Source: Syngnathus acus
Lineage: Eukaryota; Chordata; Actinopteri; Syngnathiformes; Syngnathidae
DNA length: 64,000 nucleotides
Reading direction: 5' to 3'
NCBI RefSeq assembly: GCF_901709675.1
Contig: NC_051101.1
Span: forward strand, 12,234,501 to 12,298,500
Shown here: positions 1 through 10,410 of the stretch, in pieces
How the letters are laid out: each line of letters opens with the position of its first letter
Position numbering within the stretch: position 1 is the stretch's first letter
Notes under the pieces: generated by a model
The model's database searches: none
Seen by the model: the letters and a program-made list of their open reading frames with translations, nothing else
Told to the model about the DNA's origin: nothing
Translations under genes and position numbers: made by a program

Positions 1-871
1 GCGATATTGTACTTCTCATGGAGAAGTCGTAGGTCCATTATGGAAACCATCATTTATTTTTCACGACGGAGGGAAGACCCCATAAAGAAAAAAGTCAAAG
101 AAATTTTGTAGTGATGTTTTGAATGATTAAGTATTGTGCAACTTAAGAGATGTTTTGTCTTCGGGGTTTTACAAAATATGCTCTACTCTACTCAGTACAG
201 TACACATAAATTATATTTACTTAATGATATTATATTAAAATGCGTTAGGTTTGTTTTCAAATGAGAAATAGTCGCAATGAACGCATCACAGAAACAAAAA
301 CAACAGCAGAGTTTGAATTGCAATATTCAGTATTTGTACATATTGTTATTTCTTTCTCCCCAATCTCGCCTGAATGTTCCCACCCAAATATTTCTTCAAA
401 TCCAGAGAACTCCTAAGGGCCAAATGAATTCCACATTTTTTAACTCCCATTGCTGTCACTGCTCCATCCGCACCTCATTTATGTTCTATATGCTTTAAAT
501 GTGCAATTTTTCGACATCATATTTCATGTTCTTTACGCCTACAATCTACCATATTTGTGTAAAATTAATGTTGCCTGTGCTCTAATGTACCATAACATCT
601 TTTTTTCTAGCATATTCATTTGTCATCATAACTGATATCCCAATGTACCGAATGCATATAAACGATACATAATGTTTTATCCACATTGACATATTATTGA
701 ATCTGCCTCTATGTATATTTCATCGTTTCTACTCATACCTTCTGGCCTTGTCCTCCACGTGGCTTGTCCCCAGGGGTCCTGAGCGGTTCTGTGGCGGTCC
801 ACAAAGTGTATAGCGGCCAGTGGTGTCGGGTTCTGCTTCACCGCAGAGGGTCCGGACCCGGTAAGACGCGG

Positions 872-933
872 GCCTCGTGGTGTAGTGGTTGGCATAGTTG
901 ACCCGGTCTGGGTTAGACTCCGGATTTTGTGCA
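872..933 (+). repeat. tRNA-derived SINE-like fragment
   Basis: A pol III A box (TGGTGTAGTGG, 878-888) and a near-consensus B box (GGTTAGACTCC, 911-921) sit at tRNA-like spacing. A short T run follows at 925-928. No cloverleaf could be closed with intact arms, so this is a SINE head or tRNA relic rather than a working tRNA gene. Confidence 0.45.
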
Positions 934-3268
934 TAGTTTGGTGACTGACGACATTCCGGGATTGGAGGTCAGAACCTTGGCCTGCGAAAATATACTGGAT
1001 GCTAATACATGAAAAGGAACATATTTATTTATTTATTGTGCTTTTTCTTCATTTTTTTTGTCATACTTTATGACATTCCAGTTTCTCTATTTTTTCCACA
1101 GCCATTTGACTGCAGATATGTAAATATTTGTATTACCCTTGGGATTTTAAATTAGCTTCTCAAGTGCTTGCTAATGCTAGCTTAGCTGAATTGAATTTCT
1201 TACAAACATGAATATAAGTTGTTTGTTGTTGTCGCCCTTGTTTGATTTTCAAATGGAGTTTTAGAGCACCAAATCTGCGTCTCTCCCAAGTCAGTGTAAT
1301 AATGACACCGCAGAGACCAGTCCTGGATGATCTTTCCCATGAACGGGCTTGCCTTGCCCCCGCCCCTCCCCCCCCCTTTTTTTTACCAGCGCATCCCGCC
1401 CCACCCATTATCCGTAGAGGATTGCACATTTAAAAAAATAATCCTGTCAACTCCATTTCACGAAACAAATATTCTCGTGTGTAAATGTAGGTCGGCGCCT
1501 CTGATCTCGTGACTTCTCATCTTTTGGTATCCTCCTTCCTTTGCCCCTCATTGGTTGTTTTGTCACCGTGATGGTGGCCCGTGCATCCAACTTCCCTCCC
1601 AAATTGTCTACCCCGACCACAAGCCGCCGGTTGTCCCACAAATCCTTCTTTTTTTTTTCTTCTCCCTTCCCTTCCCTCCACATCCGTCATGTCTTCATTG
1701 CCCAGCTGGGCAATGGGTGTAGACCCGCATTTAGGTCATTTCCTCCCGCTTGGACCGGGGCGAGCCGTCAATGGCACGGGCCGCCAGATTGGAAGCCCCG
1801 GCTTGCCAGATTGGGGACCCAGTTAATGTAATTAGAGAGTGGAGGAAAGAGGCCCGATGGGGCCTGTGGCGTTTGCAGCAAAAAAAAAAAAACAGTGCGG
1901 TAATGTCTGAGGAGCTAATTCTTCCGAAGCGGGAGCCAGCGGCACGCTGTACTGCAGACGGCCGCAAACCTTACAAATAGAGGTGGCAAAAGAGCCGCTG
2001 CACGAAAAGGACGATAAACTCTGGCGGGGGGGGAAAAAAAAGTCAAAGCCTTTGTTTTGTTTTATGGTATGGGGAAATTTTACGATTCCCATTCTTCAGA
2101 TGGGGGGGGCGTAGTCGTCTGTGGCACGGAGCGAACTTGATAATGAGGCTCTTTCTTGGGGAGACGGCAGCGTGGGAGGCCCCCTCCCCAACCCACCCAA
2201 CCACAACCCGACCCGTTAAAAAAGCTCTGCTAAATTGAGCCGTACAAGTCAGCCAGGTTATTGCTCCTCACTTGACCTCGCTTTAGATGACACACACACA
2301 CACTGAAAGTTGCCTGAAGTTCAGTTCGGCCTTCACTCGGGCGTCCATCTTGGAACGTTTACAAGGCGGCGGATCTTTTTTCAGACCCTTCGCACCCCGC
2401 GTACACAAATCACAGCTTGTACGCACAAGGCCTCACGCTGACCAGAAAATTGGCCGGCAGGTTTATGGGGCGACCGCGTGAACTCGCACACAAACAAATA
2501 AAATGCATATGTAGTTCATACGATTGCCGCCACATCCTGTAAATCGAAAACATACATCTGAATCTCCAATGCTGCGTTTACACTTTGTTCCCAGCGGCCA
2601 CAAAATGGATGTTGGCCTTATTTTTTTTGTTTTCATCTCTGTATTGTTAAGTTTTCTCACAGCCTATCATGATATCCGTAACAGGCCATGTGGGGAAGGG
2701 GCTGCGGAGTCCCGGATGCGCACAGCAGTTCAGCTCGCGGTCTATCACTCATGCCAGCACTTTCCCCCTCCTGACTTGTCACATTCTGAAGAGGTTCCTC
2801 ACTTGTTATTTTCTTTCATGGCTTTCTATGGAAGTGCATGCTGGGCAGTGAGTCGAATGAAACTCTTCTGCCAAGCCTGGCTCCAGAGTTGGCATCAGGT
2901 GGAGGGGTGTGTGTAAATGTACATGTGTGTGTATATATTGTTGTCACGCAAAAAGGCAGCAGATGCGGCGAGGAAAGCATCCAAAAAAAGGCGGGTTACT
3001 TTTTTTTTTTTTTTTCTCAAACCCCGAGAGGGCTTTTTCCTTCCTCGACTGAGCTTCTTTCTTTCTTCCTTTCTTGTGGAGAGCAAGAAGAATGCGGTCC
3101 ATTTTTCCATCAGCGCCGATGTTTACAGGGGAAACGTTACGCCGATGTGGCGAAGATTTACGACTTATTTACGCTCGCAATCTTTTGTTGCTCTGATCAC
3201 TTTCGATGCTTTGCTTCGCATCCTGTACGGAGGCCTGAGTGAGTTGTGGGTTTGTTGCACAACGCTTT

Positions 3269-3286
3269 TGTGTGTGTGTGTGTGTG
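3269..3286. repeat. (TG)9 microsatellite
   Basis: A short TG dinucleotide array in the upstream intergenic region. Confidence 0.9.
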
Positions 3287-5528
3287 ATGATTGTAATCAG
3301 AATCCAAAAGATAAACACATCTTGCTTGTGTAACACTTCATTAGCAGAGAAAATGGACCAATTATCACTGATAGATGGTCAAAGAGCATTGATTCTTTGT
3401 TTTGGAAATTACCACCACAAAAAATGTTTTAACATAACAAGAAGCATCTATTTATTCACATGATACTCCCCTCCCCTCATGTATTTGGAATTAAATTGAA
3501 TTATTTTTTCCTGACCTGACCCCACACTAGCTTATGCTAAGGGAATTAGCATATTAGCAATCCTTGTAGTTGTGTATAATGATTGACACATGGACCAGCA
3601 ATGCTTGGAAAATGCTGAAAGAAAAAAAACAAAAAACAATTGACATTTCTTTGTGTGCTTGTGGATAACTTCTAACCTATGCAAGTCGTGCAAATGGGAA
3701 TCAAATTAGCAACACGATATTCGAGTCGTAAAGTGTTATTTATTTATTCAGCGTCAAAATGATTGCGACTAATGAAGACAACATCTCCCAGTAGGATTTT
3801 TTTTTTGTACTGTTTGAGCAACAGTGGGGGATTTTACAGTCTCCCAAAAATGCAGAGGATTGCCAGGGAATTCCAAAATTCTCCCACTCCCACTTGTTTT
3901 TTTTCCTCCATATTCCTTGTCATTCCTTCCAATACGTGAAAATCCACAATGTGAGAGGTCACAACAACTTATTTTATTTAATAGATGTTGGCAAAAAAAA
4001 TTCCAAAATCCGCCTACTCCCACTTTCCTTGTCATATTTTTTTTTTGACAGGAGTACACGTTAGACTGAGACAAATTGAGACGTCCAGTTGCTTTTCATA
4101 TGGAAAAGTGTGTGGGATCTTCCCACACGGGGTTCAGGAATCTCTATTGTTTCCTGCTGCATGATGAACATCACGCGCCTGTCAGGCTCCAGGCGTCGCT
4201 TCCTTACTCTTTTCCTTCGCCGTATTGCAAAAAAAAAAAAAATGGAGAATACATTGTTGGAAGTTGCTGTCATCTGTACGAGGAGATAATTTAAGGCTCG
4301 GAAGCAGTTGAAGACAATGGGAAGGGGGGGGAAAACATGAAGTTATTCTTTTTATGCTCATTTTATGACAGTTGGACCATAGTTTGGATTGTAAAAATGT
4401 TGTGGGAGACAGGAAGGAGTGGGAATGAAGAAACGGGAATAAAGAAGTATTGTTGTGGAAAGCCGAACCTTGTTTACAACATTACGGCTTCCTAATTTAA
4501 GCGCGGTCACATGGTAATGACATGCAGAATGTTTATGGAGGCTTCGTGTCACATCAAATGAAGACTAACTATGAGCACTTAGCTCCGGAAACAAGATGAA
4601 ATGTGCTGTGGTTGTTTGGTAGTACAGTACATAAAGGATGCAATGCGTTGTGGCTAGCCCAACGCTAGCCACAAGGACTTCAAATGAAGTCTGACTTTTG
4701 CGCAATGTGATTTATTTTCCCCCCCTTTCGCTTTAAAAAAGACATTTGAGAATGACATTGTTCAGAATAGCTGAAAATGCCTTTTGTTTTCCACTTTGAA
4801 AGTGAAATTTGACGTTTCCAGTTAGCTTTAAGCTAGCAGACTCACAATTTATGGTTTGTCAAATATTTTGGCGTTGAACTATAAAATGTCGACTTCTCTT
4901 TTGTTTTATTCTTTGCTTGTATGTTGCTGCTCTATCTGTGATCAAATAAAAGCTGGTTGAAGGCTTATAATGACTGTAGCAGCTATGCTAATTTCTGTTA
5001 GCTTACATTTAATGGTGGTACTTGGAGCGCTAAATACTTTTTGATGTGAGAAGTTAGAGAATCACTGATGTCGAATAAGCGTAATAGGCTCTTGGATGCT
5101 TTTTGTCCCAAAGCGTGACTGCGGCTTTCTACCCACACGAGTTCCTTCAGGGCCACTGTCATGTGTGCATGGTTTCCAACAGGAAGTCCAACCCCTCTCC
5201 TCCTCCTCCTTTTGTTTTAATGAAGCCCACGGGAGGTTCTGGAAAACCCTGGAACTGAACGTGGCCTATCCCATCCAAACCGCCTCCTCTTGCATGGTAA
5301 CAAACACACCCTCTGGACTTACCCGTTTTTGCGGACGGTCGCTATGGCGACAGCCGGCGGACTGAGAGTACGACTTCCGCAGATGTGGCGACACAGGCCA
5401 TAGAAATCTTTGCTGATTTGCAACCTAGGACTTCCACCTTTTAATTTGATGGCGGTCATCCAATTACTTTCCATATAGAATAACAATGAAATGCAAATAT
5501 TTCTAAATGAAACCTTTTAAACCATTTT

Positions 5529-5824
5529 CAGGGGTGTCAAACTCATTTTTTTGGCGGGCCGCATTGTAGTCATAGCTTCTTTCGGAGGGCCATTATGACT
5601 GTCAACCCAAATAAATGTATGTACAGTAAAAGCTACAAAACGAACTGACAAATAACTCGTTTTCAAATCAGACAAGTAAAAACTGGTCAAATATTAAAAA
5701 AAAAGATATGAAAAGTGAAGACGATTTGCAATTCTAGTAACGAGACACGAATTTGATGCACAATTTGTCTTCGCGGGCCACAAATGGGCCGTATCTGGCC
5801 CCCGGGCCTCGAGTTTGACACCTG
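5529..5824. mobile_element. hAT-like MITE with inverted ends
   Basis: The ends are inverted: caggggtgtcaaactc on the left and gagtttgacacctg on the right. The interior has repeated gggcc words, as in many fish non-autonomous elements of this type. No matching 8-bp target duplication could be confirmed, so the class assignment is tentative. Confidence 0.6.
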
Positions 5825-6904
5825 TGGTTTATATCATGCTTGACGATCTCTGAATTTTTGCTTCAAACTTTTTGAGTCACCTGAACTTCAAAGTTTGCTG
5901 TTAGATGCCCTATTTAACCCCGACTGCAGGTTTTTATGCTTCTATATCCTCCCATTGTCCCAGCCATGCGTCACGCAGCTAAAATCCCATCTCTTTTTTT
6001 AAAGGACTCTCCTAATTGGGCAACGGCGTGGAATTGTTCTGGACCGCAGCTTGACTCGGGAGGGGGAAATGCTTGGGAACGACAGCGGAGCGAGAAGCGA
6101 AGCTCAAGTCGTCCCTTGAGTGCGTGTGGGGGTGAAAAATATGCAAGAGGGGGTGGGGGGCGTCCGAGAGCTAAATCTGACTGACACCGAGCAACAATAA
6201 CCCTTGAACCCACGGCCCGTTGGGGTGTGGTACTGTTTATTTGCAGGCGGATAAATGTCAAGCAAACATTTGTGCTTCCCAAACAGAGCTGACTGGTGGG
6301 CCGAGAAGAAATACAGCCAGGGAAAATGACTTTGCTTTAAAAATAGGCGTCGTAGGCCGCCATTGACAGACGCTTCAATCAATTAATCAATCATTGGCTA
6401 GATTTGGCGATTTTATATTTCATTTTTTTTTTGGGTCACATGATATGATGTAAAAAATGAATGTAAAGAAATAAACTGCTTTTTATGAAGTATAATGAAC
6501 TTGATAGGCAGGTGAGAAGGTGAGGAGTGTCAAATTTTTGCGGTTATTTGTCTAGACGGCGCGTGCGACGTTGATGTCGTCACAGCTAATCTGCTAATAA
6601 GAGTGATAAGCATGAAATGTATATCCAGTTTTATCAGAGGCAGACCTGCTACCACGAAAAAAAAAAAAAAAGGGGGGTCTGACCTTAAGTCAAACCACCT
6701 GTAGATGTCAACTTGACACCTGTGCAACATCTGAGGTTGGTTGGTTACTGAAGTTCTGAACATGGCATTGTTGGTCGTTTGATCGGCTAGTTAGTGTTAG
6801 TTGGTGACTTACTTGCTGTTTAGTTTGTTGGTGGTTTGGTGAATTTTTGGCAGATTGTTTGGATTGTTAGTCAGTTTGTGAATTTGTTGTTCCGTTAGTT
6901 AATT

Positions 6905-7054
6905 AGCTAGCTAGTTGTTAATTGTTTACTGGTATGTTATTTGCTTGGTTGGTTTATTATTCAGCTTGTTTCTGGTTAAATCTAGCTAGTTGTTAATTGG
7001 TAACTGGTATGTTATTTGCTTGGTTGGTTTATTATCCAGCTGGTTTCTCGTTAA
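6905..7054. repeat. 75-bp tandem duplication
   Basis: Two copies of a unit beginning ctagttgttaattg (6911 and 6986) and running through ttatttgcttggttggttta differ by only a few bases. They sit in a TTGG/TTAG-rich stretch from about 6770 to 7110. Confidence 0.75.
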
Positions 7055-8019
7055 ACTGTTCATTAGCTAATTTATCGGTTGGGCTGTTGGTTGATTACAA
7101 TACGTGTTTGTTGGCTCACAGTGAGTTCAAGTAAAGAGCAAAGTTGCTCGATGTCATCATGGAAAAAAACCTGCTTTATTTTCATTTGAAAGCTTTTAGT
7201 ATGGGCCCTGCATGGGCAGAAACCAGCTTTGTTGGATCCTTCCACAAAGCAGAGGAAGCTTGAAAAGCAAATGAAGCCATTAAATCCTAAAATGGTGACT
7301 TCACTCGCCGGAATGGTTTAGCTTAGTGGACCTCCGGAGGGACACAGCGCAGTGTACCGATGCATTACGGTGACTAAAGTGGCCCCAAAAGGACGTGTGG
7401 CGCTGCCGGGTGGGTCCGCTAGGCCACATGAAAGTTGGCCTGGTTCACTTCAGCCATATTGGGACGTGTGAAGTGTTTCCCCACCTGGCGCGAGCTCGGA
7501 AAGGCGTGGACACATTCGGTCTGGCCGGAAACGGGTTCAGCAACACGTGTGTGTGCGCCTGGCGGTAAACCGGTGCCCCCGGTCGCCTCGGTGCCCCGGG
7601 CGCCCGTCCCGTTTTGGTTTTGGCGGTCGCGAGCCGGTCCGGATTTAAATAGAGGTTTTAGTGTGATGACCCCGAGTTTGCTCGAGGTGCGGCGAAAGCC
7701 TCTGCGCAGCATCACAACAAACGTCTGCACGAGTTCATTTATAGAGCATGACATCACAAAAAAGTATTGAATTAGATTGAAAAAAATGAAATTATGAATT
7801 GTGATCGATTAAAATTCATAATGGAGGGGGACCATATTCACTGACAAACAGAAATATTGAAATGACATCTTAAATATCTGCAATATATTGAGGGTACAAA
7901 CAAAGAACTGAGCTGACGCATATGATAAATTCACTCAGCTGGAGTTCAGAAGGAGAACAAAAAAGAGTTCAAGCTGACTGGACCTCACCACAGGCCACCA
8001 CTGGTACCATTGGAAACAC

Positions 8020-8047
8020 GTGTGTGTGTGTGGGGGGGGGGGGGGGG
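8020..8047. repeat. (TG)6 followed by G16
   Basis: A short TG run passes straight into 16 G residues, upstream of meox2. The G run is a potential assembly weak point. Confidence 0.9.
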
Positions 8048-9089
8048 TCCAGTGCACAGCACCCGCTAACCTGCTAATAGCCTCCATTTGTAAGACAAAC
8101 ATTGGAGAAGGTTAACACCGGCTCCCATAAGTATAAATGTTATTTTCTTTTTTAAAATATATAATTTTTACATATTATATATTTTTACATATTATAAATT
8201 ACATAACATTATAGTGGAAATATTTATTTTTTACAGATATTGTAGTGAATGAAGTCATATCCTGATAAAGAAGTTGATATTTTAATCAAAAGAAAAAAAT
8301 ATTTTACATGGACAAGATTTATTTGACGACATTATTAGTGGAAAAATAGCGAATAACGTTTACATATTAGGGAATAAAAAAATGTAGTTGAAAAAATAAA
8401 TGTGATAAATTTTAATGTCACTAGATAAAAAGCTATTTTATGAGGAAAAAGTTGAAAACAGAAAAAAATTAATTACAAGAAGGAAAAAAATCGAACGAAA
8501 AGGCGCCATGTGAGGCGCCTTCCTCTTCTTCTTCCGTTTAGGACCATGGCGGCGTTCCAGCCGTGTCCTTCTGCTAAAGTCATTTTCTCTCAAAAAGGAA
8601 TTAATTTCCTTTCGGCGTGGCCCACTTGCTCACCCCCCTCTTCAGTCCAGCCCAGAACATGCCGACATTTGCAGTCGCCGTGACAACCGAAAAAACTCAA
8701 CTTGACATTAGTTTGTCATTTACAAAAATAACTTGAGCTACTTATTCGTTTCGTATTTTCAAATTTTTTTTTTCCACTGTCCTGTCACTAAATAAATGAA
8801 CCATGCTATTTTGCAGCTCACTTGTTCTTCGATGTAACAAAACGACTTCTGTGTTTGTCAACAGTGATGCGTTGGCCAACAGGAAACGGAGCCCACTCGC
8901 GTGAGAGTCGCTCCAGAGGAAGCAACGAGGATGACCACAACGTTGGTCTTCCTTTGGGGAGGTCACAGGTGACGTCTCGTTCCTCGTCACGCAAACCACA
9001 CCAGCCTAGATGATCATAACAAAAGTCCTTGGCCTTTCTGTGGTTTCAAATTTTGTAGCCGCTGAACAGAGTCTCGAGTGTTTGTCGTT

Positions 9090-9385
9090 GGAAACGGGTA
9101 AAATGGCTTCTTCAAAGCAAAGGTAGGCGTACTGTAGGTTTTTGGGTCGAGGTTTTTTGTGGGTCTTGTCATAAGAGACAAGTCTACCAAGTTTTATGTT
9201 GCATAAAGAAACAAATTGGAAGATCCCTGGAAATTGACCAGAATGATCCGAAAACGGCTCTCAAACCAAAATGGCAGACCCCTGCATCTTTTCAAATGTG
9301 TCTCCTTGAGACTTTTTTTGTGGCTCTATGCATGATAGACAAGCCTGCCAAATTTCATGTTGCAATTTCAAAGCGTAGTTTAATG
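9090..9385 (+). repeat. Dispersed repeat A, two adjacent partial copies
   Basis: Two stretches share tttttgtgggtct / tttttgtggctct, then gatagacaagcctgcc and aaatttcatgttgca (at about 9160-9210 and 9312-9367), with aaaccaaaatggcaga before the second. Copies of the same pattern occur elsewhere in the window. Confidence 0.6.
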
Positions 9386-9622
9386 CTCGTTTTTCTAGGT
9401 GTCGATTTTAACCTGGCTGAACACACCTGCAAAAAGTGCTGACATTGTGATTTATTGGGCCTTTGGAATATTAAGCGTGAAGCAAAGTAAGCAGTTTGAA
9501 GCGGGCCTCCGCTCCCTAAAAACGTCCTTCGTTTCCTTGAGGCTCCCGGCAGATTTATGGCGGCGTTCCTTTTGCATGCACGCCGTCCCTCGGTGAGCCG
9601 GCCTCCCTCTCACGTTACACCC

Positions 9623-9631
9623 TATTTATAA
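9623..9631 (+). promoter_or_regulatory. Candidate TATA box of meox2
   Basis: The sequence TATTTATAA lies about 225 bp before the meox2 ATG in a GC-rich flank. It would place transcription start near 9655 and give a 5' UTR of about 200 nt. This is position and motif only; no transcript evidence is available. Confidence 0.5.
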
Positions 9632-9854
9632 CAGCCCCTCGCCAGGCTCCCTGACTTCCCCGAGACCTCCTCCCAGCCTCCACGCTCCCCCCCTCGACAT
9701 CCGAGAGACTCCGCTCGACTCGACTCGGTTCATCCCGCTCCGAACCGGAGACCGAGCGGATTAAGCCGGGAAAGGACGTCCCTCTCCTCTCTTCTTTTTG
9801 GAACTTTCCGGAGCTCTTGGATATGCGCTGCCGGTTGCTTTAGGAGCTTTTGCC

Positions 9855-10410
9855 ATGGATCACACGCTTTTCGGCTGCTTGCGGAGCCCCCACGCCCCGG
9901 CTCAGGGTCTGCACCCGGCCGCCTTCGCCCCGTCCCCGCTCACCCTACACGGACGCTCGGACCACGTCTCCTACCCCGACCTGGCCTCATCGTCGTCCTC
10001 GTCCTCCACGTCCTCGCCGTCCACTTGCATCATCTCCAGCTACGCCCCCGACGACGGGCTGTACCACCCCCACCACCACCCGCAGCAACACCCGCACCAC
10101 CACCACCACCACCGCGGCCACCACCCGGCCCCGCAGAGTCAGCACCACACGGCCGCCGCCTGGCACATCCCGCACATGTCACCCGGGGGAGCGAGGGCCA
10201 ACCTCTGCCACCCGCACTCCCACCTGTCCCATGACGGGGGTCCCGCCGCCCAGGACTTGGCCCACGCCGGGGGGCCCGCGATGGGCGCCACCACGCCCGG
10301 CCTGGGCGGCAGCAGCACCCCCACTGGGGCCGCCTCGGAGTTTGGCAGGCCCACGCTGTCGCCTGCGGAGGCAGAGAAGAGGAACGGAAAGAGGAAAAGT
10401 GACAGTTCAG
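9855..10410 (+). CDS. meox2: meox2 coding exon 1 (residues 1-185 plus 1 nt)
   Basis: This exon runs from the ATG to the donor GTATAA at 10411 and ends with one base of codon 186. It encodes the N-terminal transactivation region with Ser- and His-rich low-complexity tracts. It is strongly GC and CpG rich compared with the flanking AT-rich DNA. Confidence 0.95.

Larger units (their letters stand above)
1..9529. other. Intergenic DNA upstream of meox2
   Basis: No exon or gene was recognised on either strand. The stretch holds a tRNA-like SINE fragment (872-933), a GT run (3269-3286), a hAT-like MITE (5529-5824), a 75-bp tandem duplication (6905-7054), a GC-rich patch near 7380-7640, a (TG)6G16 run (8020-8047) and a dispersed-repeat pair (about 9090-9385). 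It may include meox2 enhancers, but nothing in it proves that. Confidence 0.7.

Noticed and set aside
872-933. Functional tRNA gene
   Set aside because: A and B boxes are present but no acceptor stem or complete cloverleaf can be formed. A SINE relic is a better reading.
2838-3333. Long + strand open frames near 3.0 kb
   Set aside because: They run through poly-T and GT repeats and encode low-complexity Phe- and Ser-rich sequence with no homology I recognise.
7419-7770. Overlapping open frames of about 110 codons on both strands in a GC-rich patch upstream of meox2
   Set aside because: The two strands are equally open, as expected from GC-rich composition. The translations show no recognisable domain and no splice structure.
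9798-9854. Upstream in-frame extension of Meox2
   Set aside because: The extension begins at TTG, not ATG. The conserved Meox2 N-terminus starts at ATG 9855 in a strong Kozak context.
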